From Robiginitomaculum sp. (lineage in GTDB: Bacteria; Pseudomonadota; Alphaproteobacteria; Caulobacterales; Maricaulaceae): a stretch of DNA of 64,000 bases. The stretch is from assembly GCA_002733495.1 (NCBI GenBank), contig NVVV01000007.1:20744-84743 (forward strand), read 5' to 3'. The stretch's first letter is position 1, and each line of letters starts with the position of its first letter. The notes beneath the pieces were generated by a model that did no database searches, was not told where the DNA came from, and saw only the letters and a list, made by a program, of their open reading frames with translations. Shown one piece after another: positions 1-9,775 of the stretch. The position numbers and the translations under genes were made by a program.

Positions 1-387
1 CGTCTGGATATTCGCCGTATTGGTGCGATTAAGCATCGTGATGAGGTGATCGGCAATCATACCCGTGTCAAGGTTGTCAAAAATAAAGTGGCACCACCGT
101 TTCGTATGGTGGAGTTTGATATTATTTTTGGCGAAGGCATTTCCAAAGTGGGCGAGATTATTGATTTGGGTGTCAAAGCCGAAATCATTGAAAAGTCTGG
201 CTCTTGGTATTCCTATAATTCTGAACGCATCGGCCAGGGCCGGGAAAATGTTCGCAGTTTTCTGGCTGAAAATCCAGAAATTCTCAAAAATATTGAAACA
301 CAGATCCGGGCCGAATCCGGCCTGATTGCCGAAGACATGCTGATAGGCAATCTGTCCAAGAATGAGGATGACGTCGTAAACGGATAA
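1..387 (+). CDS. recA: Recombinase RecA, C-terminal part (5' end outside window)
   Basis: RecA forms the ATP-dependent DNA strand-exchange filament used in homologous recombination and SOS induction. Frame 1 is open from the first base and holds the classical RecA C-terminal core: [11 protein letters not shown], then [31 protein letters not shown], then EKSGSWYSY and IGQGREN. The tail after [11 protein letters not shown] is poorly conserved and acidic, as in the family. About 128 residues are visible, so roughly the first two thirds of the protein lies upstream of the window. It is followed by a strong hairpin terminator and alaS, the usual alphaproteobacterial order. The start is missing only because of the window edge. 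Confidence 0.95.
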   Translation, partial: RLDIRRIGAIKHRDEVIGNHTRVKVVKNKVAPPFRMVEFDIIFGEGISKVGEIIDLGVKAEIIEKSGSWYSYNSERIGQGRENVRSFLAENPEILKNIETQIRAESGLIAEDMLIGNLSKNEDDVVNG

Positions 388-416
388 ATCCATGATTATC
401 GCAGTTCAAACGCGAT

Positions 417-445
417 GGGCGCTTGGCTTGGCCAAGCGCCCTTTC
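417..445 (+). terminator. Rho-independent terminator after recA
   Basis: An 11-bp perfect stem (gggcgcttggc with gccaagcgccc, loop ttg) is followed by ttt. It lies about 30 bases after the recA stop codon and separates recA from alaS. Confidence 0.8.
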
Positions 446-494
446 TATATGATGGGGTCAAAGATTATCAGTATACGAGAAGCGGACAGCGACT

Positions 495-3152
495 ATGCAA
501 AATATGAATGATATACGCGGTGCCTTTTTGCAGTATTTCATCAACGGCAATGGCAAGGCAGATCATGAGCTTATCGCCTCCAGCCCGGTTGTTCCACAAA
601 ACGACCCGACCTTGCTGTTTACCAATGCAGGCATGGTCCAGTTCAAGGATGTTTTTATTGGCGAGGAAACGCGGCCCTATCAGCGGGCGGTAAGTTCGCA
701 AAAATGTATCCGCGCCGGTGGCAAGCATAATGATCTGGATAATGTCGGCTATACGGCTCGCCACCATACATTTTTTGAAATGCTGGGTAACTTTTCCTTT
801 GGCGACTATTTCAAGGAAGAGGCCATTTTTTATGCTTGGGATTTGTTGACAAGAGAGTTTGGCCTATCCAAGGAAAAACTGTTGGTTACCGTTTATGCTG
901 AAGATAAAGACGCGGCGGCGCTTTGGCAGAAAATCACCGGCTTTGACGAGCGCAAGATTATCCGAATTTCAACGTCTGATAATTTCTGGTCCATGGGTGA
1001 CACCGGGCCGTGTGGACCGTGTTCTGAAATATTTTATGACCATGGGGAACAAATCGCCGGTGGCCCGCCTGGCTCACCAGACGAAGACGGCGATCGTTTT
1101 GTCGAGATCTGGAATCTCGTCTTTATGCAGTACGATAAAAAGGCTGATGGCACACGTTTAGACCTGCCAAAGCCGTCTATTGATACAGGCATGGGCCTAG
1201 AGCGCATCGCGGCAGTATTACAAGGCGTGCATGATAATTATGAAACGGACCTCTTCAAAACGCTCATTGCTGCAGGTGAAGAGGCTTTGGGCGTTAAGGC
1301 AGAAGGTGCAGCGTGCGCTAGTCACCGCGTTATTGCAGACCATTTGCGCTCGATCTCCTTTTTGCTGGCTGATGGGGTTACGCCCGCTAATGAAGGCCGT
1401 GGTTATGTGTTGCGCCGCATTATGCGCCGCGCCATGCGTCATGCGCATTTATTGGGGGCCAAGGACCCGATTGTGCATACCTTGGTACCGACACTCATTG
1501 ATCAGATGGGCGAGGCCTATCCAGAACTGGTGCGGGCCAAGGCCTTAATTGAAACCAATGTGTTTCAGGAAGAAGAACGTTTTTTGCGCACTCTTGGCCG
1601 GGGCATGGGCCTGTTGGAAGAGGCCAGTAAAAATCTTGGAAAGGGTGATAAATTGCCCGGTGATGTGGCCTTTAAGCTCTATGATACATACGGTTTCCCA
1701 CTTGACCTGACCGAAGATGCGTTGCGGGCAAAAGAAATATCGGTCGATAAGGGCGGATTTGATGAAGCCATGGCGGCGCAAAAAGCCTCGGGACGCGCCA
1801 ATTGGAAAGGCTCTGGCGATGCCAGGCGGTCCGGCGTTTGGGAAGACCCCAAAAGTGCCGATCTGCCGACAACGCACTTTTTGGGATATGGTGATGAAAC
1901 GGCCTCTGGAAAACTGATTGCGCTTAGCAGTGGTGGGAGTTTGACAGAAGAGGTAGATGCGGGTCAGGACGTTGAACTGGTGTTTGACCAGACACCGTTT
2001 TATGCCGAATCCGGTGGCCAGGCTGGCGATACCGGCATCATTCAGTTTGATAATGGTGCCGTGGTGAATGTGCAGGACACCATCAAGACGGCGCGGGGCC
2101 TGTTCGTACATTTAGGCAAACTGGAAAGCGGCGCTATCAAGGCCGGAGACGCGGCACAGCTTCACGTTGACCATGAGCGCCGTACGGTCATTCGGGCCAA
2201 TCACTCGGCGACGCACCTTCTTCATGCAGCCTTGCGTCGTTATCTGGGGGATCATGTGGCGCAAAAAGGCTCGTTTGTCGGGCCGGACTATTTGCGCTTT
2301 GACTTTACTCATTCTGGGCCTGTGTCTGCCGAGGAAATGCGGACAATCGAGGCCGAAGTGAACGCCATTGTGCGCCAGAATATGGCAGTGCAAACACAGG
2401 AAACAACACCAGAGGCTGCAATGGAAGCCGGCGCTACGGCGCTCTTTGGTGAAAAATATGGTGACAAGGTTCGCGTGCTCAGCCTTGGGCAGGATTTAAA
2501 TGACAAGGATCGTCCTTATTCGATTGAGCTGTGCGGTGGTACCCATGTTGCGCGTACAGGCGATATTGCCCTGATTAAAATCACCGGCCAAAGCAGTGTG
2601 GCCGCCGGTATCCGCCGTATTGAGGCGGTAACCGGGGCGAAGGCGCTGGACTTTGTGTATGGCGAAGAAGAAGCGCTGCACAGTGCGGCGCAATTGCTAA
2701 AGGCTTTGCCAGCGGACCTGCCCAAGCGTTTGGGGCAGGTGTTGGAGGAGCGGCGTAAGTTGGAGCGTGAAGTTTCCGCCCTTCGCAAAGAGATCGCCAT
2801 GGGCGGTGGCAATGGCGGGTGTGAATACATAAACGGCATCGCCTTTGTTGGGCGTGCGGTGAGCGATGTACCCTCGCGCGATTTACGGACACTGGTTGAG
2901 GAAACCCGCAAAAAACTGGATGCTGCTGTGGTGGTTTTTGCCGCAAATAACGAGGGCAAAGCCGCCTTGGCCGTGGGTGTTAGCAAGGACGTGAGCGCGC
3001 GCTTTAGCGCTGTGGATCTGGTGCGGATTGGCTCAGTGGCATTGGGCGGCAAAGGCGGTGGTGGTCGTCCGGATTTTGCGCAGGCCGGTGGCCCGGATGG
3101 CCATAACGCTCAAGCAGCGATTGAGGCCATAAAGGCCGCTTTAGCTAAATAA
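495..3152 (+). CDS. alaS: Alanine--tRNA ligase (host-type copy)
   Basis: Charges tRNA-Ala with alanine in the cytosol and edits mischarged serine and glycine. It is 885 residues, full length for the family. The order is: N-terminal class II catalytic core ([20 protein letters not shown] near 75, [24 protein letters not shown]), tRNA-recognition region, editing domain with the zinc-site HSATH motif and ELCGGTH, then a C-Ala domain with a [16 protein letters not shown] end. The chosen ATG gives [15 protein letters not shown], the usual N-terminus. It lies between recA and icd (icd convergent). A second, clearly diverged alaS of the same length lies at 61027-63684, so one genome would carry two complete alaS genes if the contig were real. 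Confidence 0.97.
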   Translation: MQNMNDIRGAFLQYFINGNGKADHELIASSPVVPQNDPTLLFTNAGMVQFKDVFIGEETRPYQRAVSSQKCIRAGGKHNDLDNVGYTARHHTFFEMLGNFSFGDYFKEEAIFYAWDLLTREFGLSKEKLLVTVYAEDKDAAALWQKITGFDERKIIRISTSDNFWSMGDTGPCGPCSEIFYDHGEQIAGGPPGSPDEDGDRFVEIWNLVFMQYDKKADGTRLDLPKPSIDTGMGLERIAAVLQGVHDNYETDLFKTLIAAGEEALGVKAEGAACASHRVIADHLRSISFLLADGVTPANEGRGYVLRRIMRRAMRHAHLLGAKDPIVHTLVPTLIDQMGEAYPELVRAKALIETNVFQEEERFLRTLGRGMGLLEEASKNLGKGDKLPGDVAFKLYDTYGFPLDLTEDALRAKEISVDKGGFDEAMAAQKASGRANWKGSGDARRSGVWEDPKSADLPTTHFLGYGDETASGKLIALSSGGSLTEEVDAGQDVELVFDQTPFYAESGGQAGDTGIIQFDNGAVVNVQDTIKTARGLFVHLGKLESGAIKAGDAAQLHVDHERRTVIRANHSATHLLHAALRRYLGDHVAQKGSFVGPDYLRFDFTHSGPVSAEEMRTIEAEVNAIVRQNMAVQTQETTPEAAMEAGATALFGEKYGDKVRVLSLGQDLNDKDRPYSIELCGGTHVARTGDIALIKITGQSSVAAGIRRIEAVTGAKALDFVYGEEEALHSAAQLLKALPADLPKRLGQVLEERRKLEREVSALRKEIAMGGGNGGCEYINGIAFVGRAVSDVPSRDLRTLVEETRKKLDAAVVVFAANNEGKAALAVGVSKDVSARFSAVDLVRIGSVALGGKGGGGRPDFAQAGGPDGHNAQAAIEAIKAALAK

Positions 3153-3166
3153 AATTAACGGTAAGT

Positions 3167-3200
3167 ACGGGAGGTACGGTAAAACGGACCTCCCGTTATT
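3167..3200. terminator. Bidirectional terminator between alaS and icd
   Basis: A 9-bp stem, acgggaggt (3167-3175) with acctcccgt (3188-3196), is followed by tatttt. It sits between two convergent genes whose stop codons are less than 60 bases apart, so it probably serves both. Confidence 0.7.
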
Positions 3201-3209
3201 TTCATGTGA

Positions 3210-4430
3210 TCAGCCTTCGGCCATCTTGGCTTCAAGGTTTTCGGCAACTTTTTCCAAAAAGCCCGTGGTGGTCAGCCAGCCTTGTTTGTCGCCAACCAAT
3301 AGCGCCAGATCCTTGGTCATATGACCGCTTTCAACGGTCTGAATAACAACGCTTTCCATGGTTTCGGCAAATTCTACAACCTCAGGCGTGCCATCAAGAC
3401 GGCCACGGTGTGCCAGACCACGGGTCCAGGCAAAGATAGACGCGATAGAATTGGTCGAAGTGGCTTCGCCCTTTTGGTGCGCCCGATAATGGCGGGTCAC
3501 GGTGCCGTGGGCGGCTTCACTTTCCATGATTTTGCCATCGGGGGAAAGCAGCACAGAGCTCATAAGACCCAGTGAGCCAAAGCCTTGCGCTACGGTATCG
3601 GACTGCACATCGCCATCATAGTTTTTACAGGCCCAGACAAAGCCGCCAGCCCATTTCATCGCACAGGCCACCATGTCATCAATCAGGCGGTGCTCATACC
3701 AAATTTTGGCGGCTTCAAAACGGTCTTTGAATTCCTGCTCGTAGATTTCCATAAACAGGTCTTTGAAACGGCCATCATAGGCCTTCAAAATGGTGTTTTT
3801 GGTGGACAGATAAAGCGGCCATTTTCTTTGCAGGGCAAAGTTCATCGAGGAACGGGCAAAGTCACGAATTGAGGCATCAATATTATACATCCCCATGGCG
3901 ACGCCACCGCCTTCAAATTCAAAAACCTCTTCTTCGATAGATTTCTGGCCGTCGTCACTCTCCCATTTCATGGTCAATTTTCCTTTGCCGGGGACGACAA
4001 AGTTTGTGGCTCTGTATTGATCACCATAGGCATGGCGGCCAATCACAATCGGCTTGGTCCAGCCAGGGACCAGACGGGGTACATTGCGGCAAATAATAGG
4101 TTCGCGAAAAATCACGCCGCCCAGAATATTGCGGATGGTGCCGTTCGGCGATTTCCACATTTTTTTCAGGCCAAATTCTTCAACCCGGGCCTCATCAGGG
4201 GTGATGGTAGCGCATTTGATGCCAACGCCGTATTTTTTAATGGCCAATGCGGCATCAATGGTGATCTGGTCATCTGTGGCATCACGCGTTTCAATGCCAA
4301 GATCATAGTATTTCAGATTAACGTCCAGATAGGGCAGGACCAGTGTTTTTTTGATCATGTCCCACATGATGCGGGTCATTTCATCCCCATCAAGTTCCAC
4401 AACCGGGTTTTTAACTTTAATTTTTGCCAT
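3210..4430 (-). CDS. icd: Isocitrate dehydrogenase (NADP+), eukaryote-like homodimeric type
   Basis: Oxidises isocitrate to 2-oxoglutarate in the TCA cycle, producing NADPH. It is 406 residues starting [23 protein letters not shown], the signature N-terminus of the alphaproteobacterial/mitochondrial subfamily. Further signatures are [73 protein letters not shown] and [14 protein letters not shown]. The frame stays open for 31 residues further upstream, but the ATG at 4430 matches family starts. It is convergent with alaS and divergent from the methyltransferase gene, as in many alphaproteobacteria. Confidence 0.96.
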   Translation of the reverse strand: MAKIKVKNPVVELDGDEMTRIMWDMIKKTLVLPYLDVNLKYYDLGIETRDATDDQITIDAALAIKKYGVGIKCATITPDEARVEEFGLKKMWKSPNGTIRNILGGVIFREPIICRNVPRLVPGWTKPIVIGRHAYGDQYRATNFVVPGKGKLTMKWESDDGQKSIEEEVFEFEGGGVAMGMYNIDASIRDFARSSMNFALQRKWPLYLSTKNTILKAYDGRFKDLFMEIYEQEFKDRFEAAKIWYEHRLIDDMVACAMKWAGGFVWACKNYDGDVQSDTVAQGFGSLGLMSSVLLSPDGKIMESEAAHGTVTRHYRAHQKGEATSTNSIASIFAWTRGLAHRGRLDGTPEVVEFAETMESVVIQTVESGHMTKDLALLVGDKQGWLTTTGFLEKVAENLEAKMAEG

Positions 4431-4584
4431 GAGTGTTTTCCCATTTGTATTGTCAGGGGGTGTGTTTTGCTCTCCCCTGTCACTGTATTCAGTGTAAATA
4501 ATGCTCTGGCGAAGCGATAGCACCCGTACTGCGTCGGGAAAAGGGGGTATCGCGTCACACTATGACAAATACGAGGATGTTTGC

Positions 4585-5340
4585 GTGGAAAAATCACAAA
4601 GCTATCAACCGGCTATCATTCTGGTTAAGCCACAAATGGGTGAAAATATTGGCGCTGCCGCGAGGGTAATGGCCAATTTTGCGTTGGATGATTTGCGTCT
4701 TGTGGCGCCGCGCGATGGCTGGCCCAACCCAAAGGCACAGGCCATGTCTGCGGGTGCCCTGCAGGATACAGGGCCTGCACGGGTCTATACGGATGTAGCT
4801 TCAGCCATTGCAGACTGCAGCACTATTTTTGCCGTCACTGCCAGATTGCGCGATATGGAAAAGGACGTTTATGGCCCCGTTGATGGCTGTGCGGCACTAC
4901 GGCAGCAGGCCCATAGGGGAGGGAAGGTGGCGCTGTTGTTTGGCGCAGAATCATCAGGTTTGAATAATGATGATGTGGCTGTTTGTGACGGCATTATTAC
5001 CTATCCTGTGAACCCCGGTTTTAGCTCGTTGAACCTCGCGCAGGCGGTGGCCGTATTTGCCTATGAATGGGGGGTAAACCGTGCGGGGGTGCAAAACGTC
5101 GGCATACAGATGGCACCCGTTGAAGGCCCGGCACCCAAACGGAACCAGATTGGTCTTTTTGAACATCTGGAAGAGGAACTGGTTGCTGCTGCGTTTTTCT
5201 TTCCACCTGAAAAGCAAACTATGATGATGCGTAATATCCGAAATGCCTTGACTAAGGCCCGGTTGACGGAACAAGAGGTGCGTACCTTTCGGGGTATTGT
5301 ACGGGCATTGGCAAACGGGCGCGGTAGTCAGGAGAAATAG
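4585..5340 (+). CDS. trmJ: tRNA/rRNA methyltransferase of the TrmH/SpoU family (TrmJ type)
   Basis: SPOUT-fold methyltransferase. The TrmJ subgroup 2'-O-methylates tRNA position 32. Motif 1 is ILVKPQMGENIGAAARVMANF near the start, with RLVAPRDGWPNPKAQAMSAGA next. Motif 2 is ALLFGAESSGLNNDDV and motif 3 is VNPGFSSLNLAQAVAVFAYEW, which together make the knotted SAM site. A C-terminal helical extension follows. The chosen GTG at 4585 gives a family-like N-terminus and has GAGG 8 bases upstream; the frame is open back to an ATG at 4501, which would add an atypical 28 residues. At 251 residues it fits the family. The exact target nucleotide is inferred from the family only. Confidence 0.85.
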   Translation: MEKSQSYQPAIILVKPQMGENIGAAARVMANFALDDLRLVAPRDGWPNPKAQAMSAGALQDTGPARVYTDVASAIADCSTIFAVTARLRDMEKDVYGPVDGCAALRQQAHRGGKVALLFGAESSGLNNDDVAVCDGIITYPVNPGFSSLNLAQAVAVFAYEWGVNRAGVQNVGIQMAPVEGPAPKRNQIGLFEHLEEELVAAAFFFPPEKQTMMMRNIRNALTKARLTEQEVRTFRGIVRALANGRGSQEK

Positions 5341-5366
5341 TTTCTTAATTCGAGTGAGGCATAAAA

Positions 5367-5395
5367 AAAGCCCCCGCCGAAAGGCGAGGGCTTTT
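5367..5395. terminator. Bidirectional terminator
   Basis: A hairpin with arms agcccccgcc and ggcgagggct around a gaaa tetraloop, flanked by an A-run on the left and tttt on the right. It lies between the convergent methyltransferase and lipoprotein genes. Confidence 0.8.
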
Positions 5396-5411
5396 ACTGG
5401 ATTACTTGTAA

Positions 5412-6575
5412 TCAGTGTGCAACGCTCAGGGCATCCATGGTTTCCATGGTCAACTGACCAACAATCAAACCATTGTCGTGCTGGAATTTTTCCATGGCAC
5501 GCAATGTTGACATACCAAACACACCATCGACACGGCCCGTGCTGTAACCACGGCTGCTCAGGGCAGTCTGAACTTCTGAGATCAGCTCAGGTGTTGAGTT
5601 GGTATCACAGATGACTTCACGCCATTCCAGATTGCCGCCACTGACAATTCTGATCTTCTCGATTGTTTTGTAGGTGGCAGGGATGGTGATGGTATCTGTA
5701 CGTGCCGGAGAAATTTCGCGGCGAACACGAATAGTTGTGTATTCGGCGGCAACAACTTCTTCTTCAACCCGTGGCGGGACAGCAATAACCTGTTTGGTGA
5801 TTGTTTCGTATTTGGCTTGCACAAGTGTTTCTTGGGTGTGTTCGGCCGAAACCAGGCGCTTGCGGGAAACGGTTTTGTATTTGGGTGGGACTTCCACTTT
5901 ACAAAGAATTTCACCAGTAGGCTGGATGATGGTTTGTACCAAAGAACCGTCCGGGCCATAAAGGCGACCGTCATTACCGCGACGATAACCGCCATCACCA
6001 ATCAGGCCAGCACCTGGTTTCCAAGTTGTAAAAGCCGGGCGAACCAGAACCTGCTCTTCATATTCTTCATAAACAGCGGCAATAACTTTGGAGATTGTCA
6101 TTTCCGGCTGAACCAGAACCTGTTCCGTAATAGTTTCATAGGTTGCAGGAATAACGTGGTAGCGCGTAGTAGCTTCCTTGACAAGAATTTGCTCTTGCTG
6201 GAATTCATATTCAGCAGCGATAATGCGTAATTCTGTTGAGACTGGCAGGTCAATAACCTGTTCAGCAATGGTTTCTGTGAGTTCAGGTATGAGAATACGT
6301 GAGAAACACTGACCCGGAAGGGCATTAGGCGGATAGCCAGCGGCAATAGCAATGGAATCGCCTGATGTGCTGCTAGATGACTGGTATGATGACACTTGTG
6401 ACGAAAGTGACGCATTTTGTGATTGTGCCGACAGCAATTGAGCTTGCAATTCAGCAATACGAGCCGATTCGCTGCTAGAATAGCCTGAGCCGGATGTCGT
6501 TTGTGTCGTTCCGCAAGCCGCAAGCAATAGGGCACTAGTCCCGGCTGCAGCCATAAGTGCGCGTTTATAAATCAT
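5412..6575 (-). CDS. Repeat-containing lipoprotein with C-terminal peptidoglycan-binding domain
   Basis: A predicted envelope lipoprotein of 387 residues. The N-terminus MIYKRALMAAAGTSALLLAACG is a lipoprotein signal with lipobox LAAC. A Ser/Gln-rich linker follows (about 30-85). Then come about seven degenerate repeats, each roughly an x-A-x-Y-E-T-I-x-x-Q-V-L-V-x-P unit (AAEYEFQQEQILV, PATYETITEQVLV, AAVYEEYEEQVLV, PPKYKTVSRKRLV, QAKYETITKQVIA, AAEYTTIRVRREI, PATYKTIEKIRIV). The last about 60 residues look like a PG_binding_1 domain (VQTALSSRGYSTGRVDGVFG...TLRAMEKFQ). The start was chosen at 6575, with GGGGAG upstream. It is likely periplasmic and cell-wall associated; what the repeats bind is unknown. 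Confidence 0.75.
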   Translation of the reverse strand: MIYKRALMAAAGTSALLLAACGTTQTTSGSGYSSSESARIAELQAQLLSAQSQNASLSSQVSSYQSSSSTSGDSIAIAAGYPPNALPGQCFSRILIPELTETIAEQVIDLPVSTELRIIAAEYEFQQEQILVKEATTRYHVIPATYETITEQVLVQPEMTISKVIAAVYEEYEEQVLVRPAFTTWKPGAGLIGDGGYRRGNDGRLYGPDGSLVQTIIQPTGEILCKVEVPPKYKTVSRKRLVSAEHTQETLVQAKYETITKQVIAVPPRVEEEVVAAEYTTIRVRREISPARTDTITIPATYKTIEKIRIVSGGNLEWREVICDTNSTPELISEVQTALSSRGYSTGRVDGVFGMSTLRAMEKFQHDNGLIVGQLTMETMDALSVAH

Positions 6576-7021
6576 TCTAAACTCCCCTTTACCCGTTTTC
6601 ACCTACTTAGGCTAAACGGCCAGCCCTCTATGGCTACGCAGCAATACGTTGCTGCAACTTACAGGTCCCTCTGTATTCACGATTTAACACTTTATCAATG
6701 TTTTCCACACTTGCCAGCGGTTACGCCAAAAAGTTGCGTAGACAGTCTGGGAAGTTGTTATTCAGGCGATTGTTTGCTGCCTGTTGACCCTGTTTGATAC
6801 AGTAATTTCAAAAATTTATGGTTAATGCTGGTTTTCTCAAACCCTTGGTCATGCTTTCATGAGTTCGTATTAGAGCATTTGCATGCAAGCATAGGTTTAT
6901 TATACGCGAATCTGCAAATGCCAAATTCCTAATTCGTCTGTATGGCGGGTTTGGCTCTTGAGCTGACATAGGATATGTGAGCGGCAATAACTCAAAGGTC
7001 GCTAATTTATGGGAGAAGCCA
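6576..7021. other. Divergent intergenic region (446 bp), no gene seen
   Basis: It separates the lipoprotein gene (minus) from purB (plus) and should hold both promoters. No reading frame with a plausible start and RBS and no tRNA-like fold was recognised. The part nearest purB is AT-rich and has the inverted repeat listed separately. Confidence 0.6.
6875..6921 (+). promoter_or_regulatory. Possible purB promoter/operator: inverted repeat around a -10-like box
   Basis: Perfect 9-bp inverted repeat gcatttgca (6875-6883) and tgcaaatgc (6913-6921), with a -10-like tattat at 6898-6903 between the arms. No convincing -35 box is seen. A repressor site at the purB promoter is an inference only. Confidence 0.3.
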
Positions 7022-8329
7022 GTGATACCTCGTTACGCCAGAGCAGAAATGGTTGCTCTATGGTCTGCGCAGACTAAGTATAAAATATGGTTTGAAATCG
7101 AAGCCTATGCCTGTGACTCCATGGCGGAGGCAGGGGTTATACCCAAAGAAGCTGCGGCTCAAATATGGGAACGTGGCAGTGTAGCCAATTTTGATGTGGA
7201 TCGCATCGATGAAATCGAGCGCGAAGTTAAACATGATGTCATCGCATTTTTGACCCATCTGGCGGAGTTTGTGGGTGAGCCATCGCGCTTTATACATCAA
7301 GGGCTGACGTCATCCGATGTGCTTGATACCTGTCTTTCCGTACAGTTAGACCGGGCCTCACAATTGCTGTTAGGGGGCATGGACAAGGTGCTGGCGGCAC
7401 TGAAAAAGCAAGCCTTTGCCCATATAAATGCCGTCTGCATAGGGCGCAGCCATGGCATACATGCAGAGCCAACGACCTTTGGTCTGAAAATGGCGCAGGC
7501 TTATGCCGAGTTTTCCCGAAATAAGAAGCGGCTTGAAACGGCACGTGAAGAGATTGCTATTTGCGCTATTTCAGGCGCGGTGGGCACATTTGCCAATATT
7601 GACCCGAATGTTGAGGCTCATGTTGCCAACAAAATGGGCTTGAAGGTAGAGCCAGTTTCAACGCAGATTATACCTCGCGACCGTCATGCCGCATTCTTTG
7701 CCACCTTGGGTGTAGTCGCGTCCTCTATAGAACGTATCGCCACTGAAATTCGCCATCTTCAGCGCACCGAAGTTGCCGAAGCCGAAGAGTTTTTTGCCAA
7801 GGGGCAAAAAGGCTCCTCGGCTATGCCGCACAAGCGCAACCCGGTGCTGACAGAAAACCTGACCGGACTGGCGCGCCTGATCCGCTCTTGTGTGATGCCG
7901 GCTATGGAGAATGTAGCTCTGTGGCACGAACGCGATATTTCACATTCCAGTGTCGAGCGCGGTATCGCGCCAGATGCCACCATACATCTGGACTTTGCCT
8001 TGCACCGTCTAGCCGACGTGCTGGACAATCTGGTGGTGCATGAAGATCAGATGTTGGCTAATTTGGAACGTCTTGGCGGATTGCACAATTCGCAACGGGT
8101 ATTACTGGCGCTGACGCAAAAAGGTGCTAGCCGCGAAGAGGCCTATAGCCTGGTTCAGAGTAATGCCATGGAAGCTTGGCAGAACCGGAGTAATTTTGCT
8201 GAACTTTTAGAAAACAACGAGGCGGTGCGAGCGTATCTGAACCCACAGGAATTGGCGGCGCTTTTTGATACGGCCTATCATTTGCGTCATGTGAACACGA
8301 TATTTGCGCGCGTTTTTGGCAGCTCTTAA
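7022..8329 (+). CDS. purB: Adenylosuccinate lyase
   Basis: Cleaves SAICAR to AICAR plus fumarate and adenylosuccinate to AMP plus fumarate, acting twice in purine synthesis. The fumarase/aspartase fold is marked by TSSDVLDTCLSVQLDRA, GRSHGIHAEPTTFGLKMAQAY (catalytic His region) and the signature GSSAMPHKRNPVLTENLTGLAR. The frame opens at a GTG at 6977, but the GTG at 7022 gives VIPRYARAEMVALWS, matching the usual MIPRYSRPEM start, and has GGGAG six bases upstream. That gives 435 residues, the normal length. It is the first of five pur genes in this region. Confidence 0.95.
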   Translation: MIPRYARAEMVALWSAQTKYKIWFEIEAYACDSMAEAGVIPKEAAAQIWERGSVANFDVDRIDEIEREVKHDVIAFLTHLAEFVGEPSRFIHQGLTSSDVLDTCLSVQLDRASQLLLGGMDKVLAALKKQAFAHINAVCIGRSHGIHAEPTTFGLKMAQAYAEFSRNKKRLETAREEIAICAISGAVGTFANIDPNVEAHVANKMGLKVEPVSTQIIPRDRHAAFFATLGVVASSIERIATEIRHLQRTEVAEAEEFFAKGQKGSSAMPHKRNPVLTENLTGLARLIRSCVMPAMENVALWHERDISHSSVERGIAPDATIHLDFALHRLADVLDNLVVHEDQMLANLERLGGLHNSQRVLLALTQKGASREEAYSLVQSNAMEAWQNRSNFAELLENNEAVRAYLNPQELAALFDTAYHLRHVNTIFARVFGSS

Positions 8330-8421
8330 CGCACCTCTCCGCAATGTGATTAGCATTTGAGCGATAATTCTGTGACAAACAGCAAGGTTTAATTAAAAAG
8401 CCATATCATTGGGAGGTTCAC

Positions 8422-8913
8422 GTGCGCAGTCTGTTGGGCATTATTGCTATTATGTGGGTCGGGGTTTTCTCTCTGCTGCCCACCTCTGGGCAAAGTGCAA
8501 CGGCGACCAGCGTACAGGCCCCGGTAGTGCGCGCCGTTCTCTTTCGTGCTGACTGGTGCGCCAATTGCCATGTGCTGGAGCCTGTTTTGGAAAAAGCCAT
8601 GAGCGACGCCGCAGGCGTTCCTGTGGAACTGGTCGTTTTGGATTTTACTAATCCGCAAAAATGGGACCAGTCGATCGAAGTGGCTTTGGACCATAATGTT
8701 GTGCAAGTTTATAACGCCTATGCAGGCATTACCGGACTCGTGGTGCTAACTGCCGCTGATACCGGCGAGCGGATTGATTGCTTTAACCGCACATTTTCCG
8801 CCCCTGCCATGGTCCACGCCATGAAGCAGGCGGTTTCCATTTCCCTTTCCGCGCCCAAGGGCAGCCGCGCGCGCGCATCCGCATTTTGCCCTGCCGGGCG
8901 AGCGCCTTTATAA
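8422..8913 (+). CDS. Exported thioredoxin-fold protein (WCANC), first of a tandem pair
   Basis: 163 residues. The N-terminus RSLLGIIAIMWVGVFSLL looks like a signal peptide. A thioredoxin-like segment follows (VVRAVLFRADWCANCHVLEP), with active-site CxxC of WCANC form, so it is probably a periplasmic dithiol/disulfide protein. The GTG start has GGGAGG six bases upstream. The paralogue-like neighbour at 8936 shares this architecture and is 22 bases away, so they are likely co-transcribed. The C-terminal about 25 residues are Ala/Arg/Ser rich and do not look like part of the fold. Redox substrate unknown. Confidence 0.7.
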   Translation: MRSLLGIIAIMWVGVFSLLPTSGQSATATSVQAPVVRAVLFRADWCANCHVLEPVLEKAMSDAAGVPVELVVLDFTNPQKWDQSIEVALDHNVVQVYNAYAGITGLVVLTAADTGERIDCFNRTFSAPAMVHAMKQAVSISLSAPKGSRARASAFCPAGRAPL

Positions 8914-8935
8914 TTGTGAACATCAGGAGACTTCT

Positions 8936-9445
8936 ATGTTCAAAAAATATGCTTTGCTTCTCGCCATCCCAGCTATTCTAATAGCGCTGCCGCTCGTTCG
9001 TTCACTCGGAGGAAGCGCAGAGGCCAGTGATGCGCCTGATGCTGCAACTGTCGCCGCAGAACAGCCCGTAATTGCCGCCATGTTTTATTCAAACTGGTGT
9101 GGCGCCTGCCAGATACTGGACCCAAAAATTGAGGCCGTGAAACCGAATTTTTCCGGGCATAAGGTCGATTTCGTGAAATTTGATTTTTCCTATGCCCTAG
9201 TTCGCGGCAAGGCGTTGAAGGATTTGGCCGCCGAAAAGGGCGTACCAAATATTTATGCCAAAAACAAAGGCCGGACAGGCTTTATGCTGTTGATCGACCC
9301 GGCAACCGAAACGGTGCTGGACATCATCACCATGCGTGACAACAAGGAGGCGATCGCCGCCAAGCTTGATCGTAGTCTGAATAGAGCTGCCCCGGACGCA
9401 GCCCCAGTCAGCGCTAGCGAACAGGTCGGCCAGTCTAAAGTGTAG
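8936..9445 (+). CDS. Exported thioredoxin-fold protein (WCGAC), second of a tandem pair
   Basis: 169 residues. Signal-anchor MFKKYALLLAIPAILIALPL, then a thioredoxin-like domain with IAAMFYSNWCGACQILDPK, so CxxC is of WCGAC form. An Ala-rich hydrophilic tail follows residue 150. RBS AGGAG lies upstream of the ATG. It follows the WCANC protein directly and faces the ATPase inhibitor gene. The pair looks like an old tandem duplication, since fold, export signal and spacing to the CxxC agree while sequences are well diverged. It is probably anchored to or secreted across the inner membrane. Confidence 0.7.
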   Translation: MFKKYALLLAIPAILIALPLVRSLGGSAEASDAPDAATVAAEQPVIAAMFYSNWCGACQILDPKIEAVKPNFSGHKVDFVKFDFSYALVRGKALKDLAAEKGVPNIYAKNKGRTGFMLLIDPATETVLDIITMRDNKEAIAAKLDRSLNRAAPDAAPVSASEQVGQSKV

Positions 9446-9451
9446 CCCAGA

Positions 9452-9775
9452 TCAGGACTCGCTACGCACCTGCGCGCGGGCTTCTTCGGTAAGCTCACCC
9501 ATTTTTTTACGAATCTGATGGTCGGTAATGTCCAGCTCTGCGGCATCGGCATCGGCGCGCAGTTTGCGAAATACATCCTCATCGCCGACTTCTTCAAAAT
9601 CAGCAATAATGACTTCCTTGGCATAGGCTGCGGCCTCTGCCTCTGATTTATTCATCAGGCCAGCCAGCCACAAACCCAGAAGTTTGTTCCGTCTGGCAGC
9701 GGCCTTGAATTCCAGATTTTCATCATGAGCAAACTTGGATTCGAACCCTTGTTCCCGTTTGTCAAAACCGCTCAT
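9452..9775 (-). CDS. ATPase inhibitor subunit zeta (DUF1476)
   Basis: A small alpha-helical protein that, in studied alphaproteobacteria such as Paracoccus, inhibits the F1-ATPase. The 107 residues start [20 protein letters not shown] and continue [19 protein letters not shown], both strong family signatures, with a conserved acidic helix later. The frame is open 45 residues further upstream, but the ATG at 9775 is the family start. It sits between the thioredoxin-like genes and purC on the opposite strand. Location next to purC is common in alphaproteobacteria. Confidence 0.9.
   Translation of the reverse strand: MSGFDKREQGFESKFAHDENLEFKAAARRNKLLGLWLAGLMNKSEAEAAAYAKEVIIADFEEVGDEDVFRKLRADADAAELDITDHQIRKKMGELTEEARAQVRSES

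Noticed and set aside
1545-2111. Minus-strand ORF of 188 codons inside alaS
   Set aside because: It lies fully opposite conserved alaS sequence and shows no recognisable family pattern.
6603-6976. Possible tRNA or small RNA in the purB leader
   Set aside because: No cloverleaf or strong stem with conserved loop was found by eye; a covariance-model scan would be needed.
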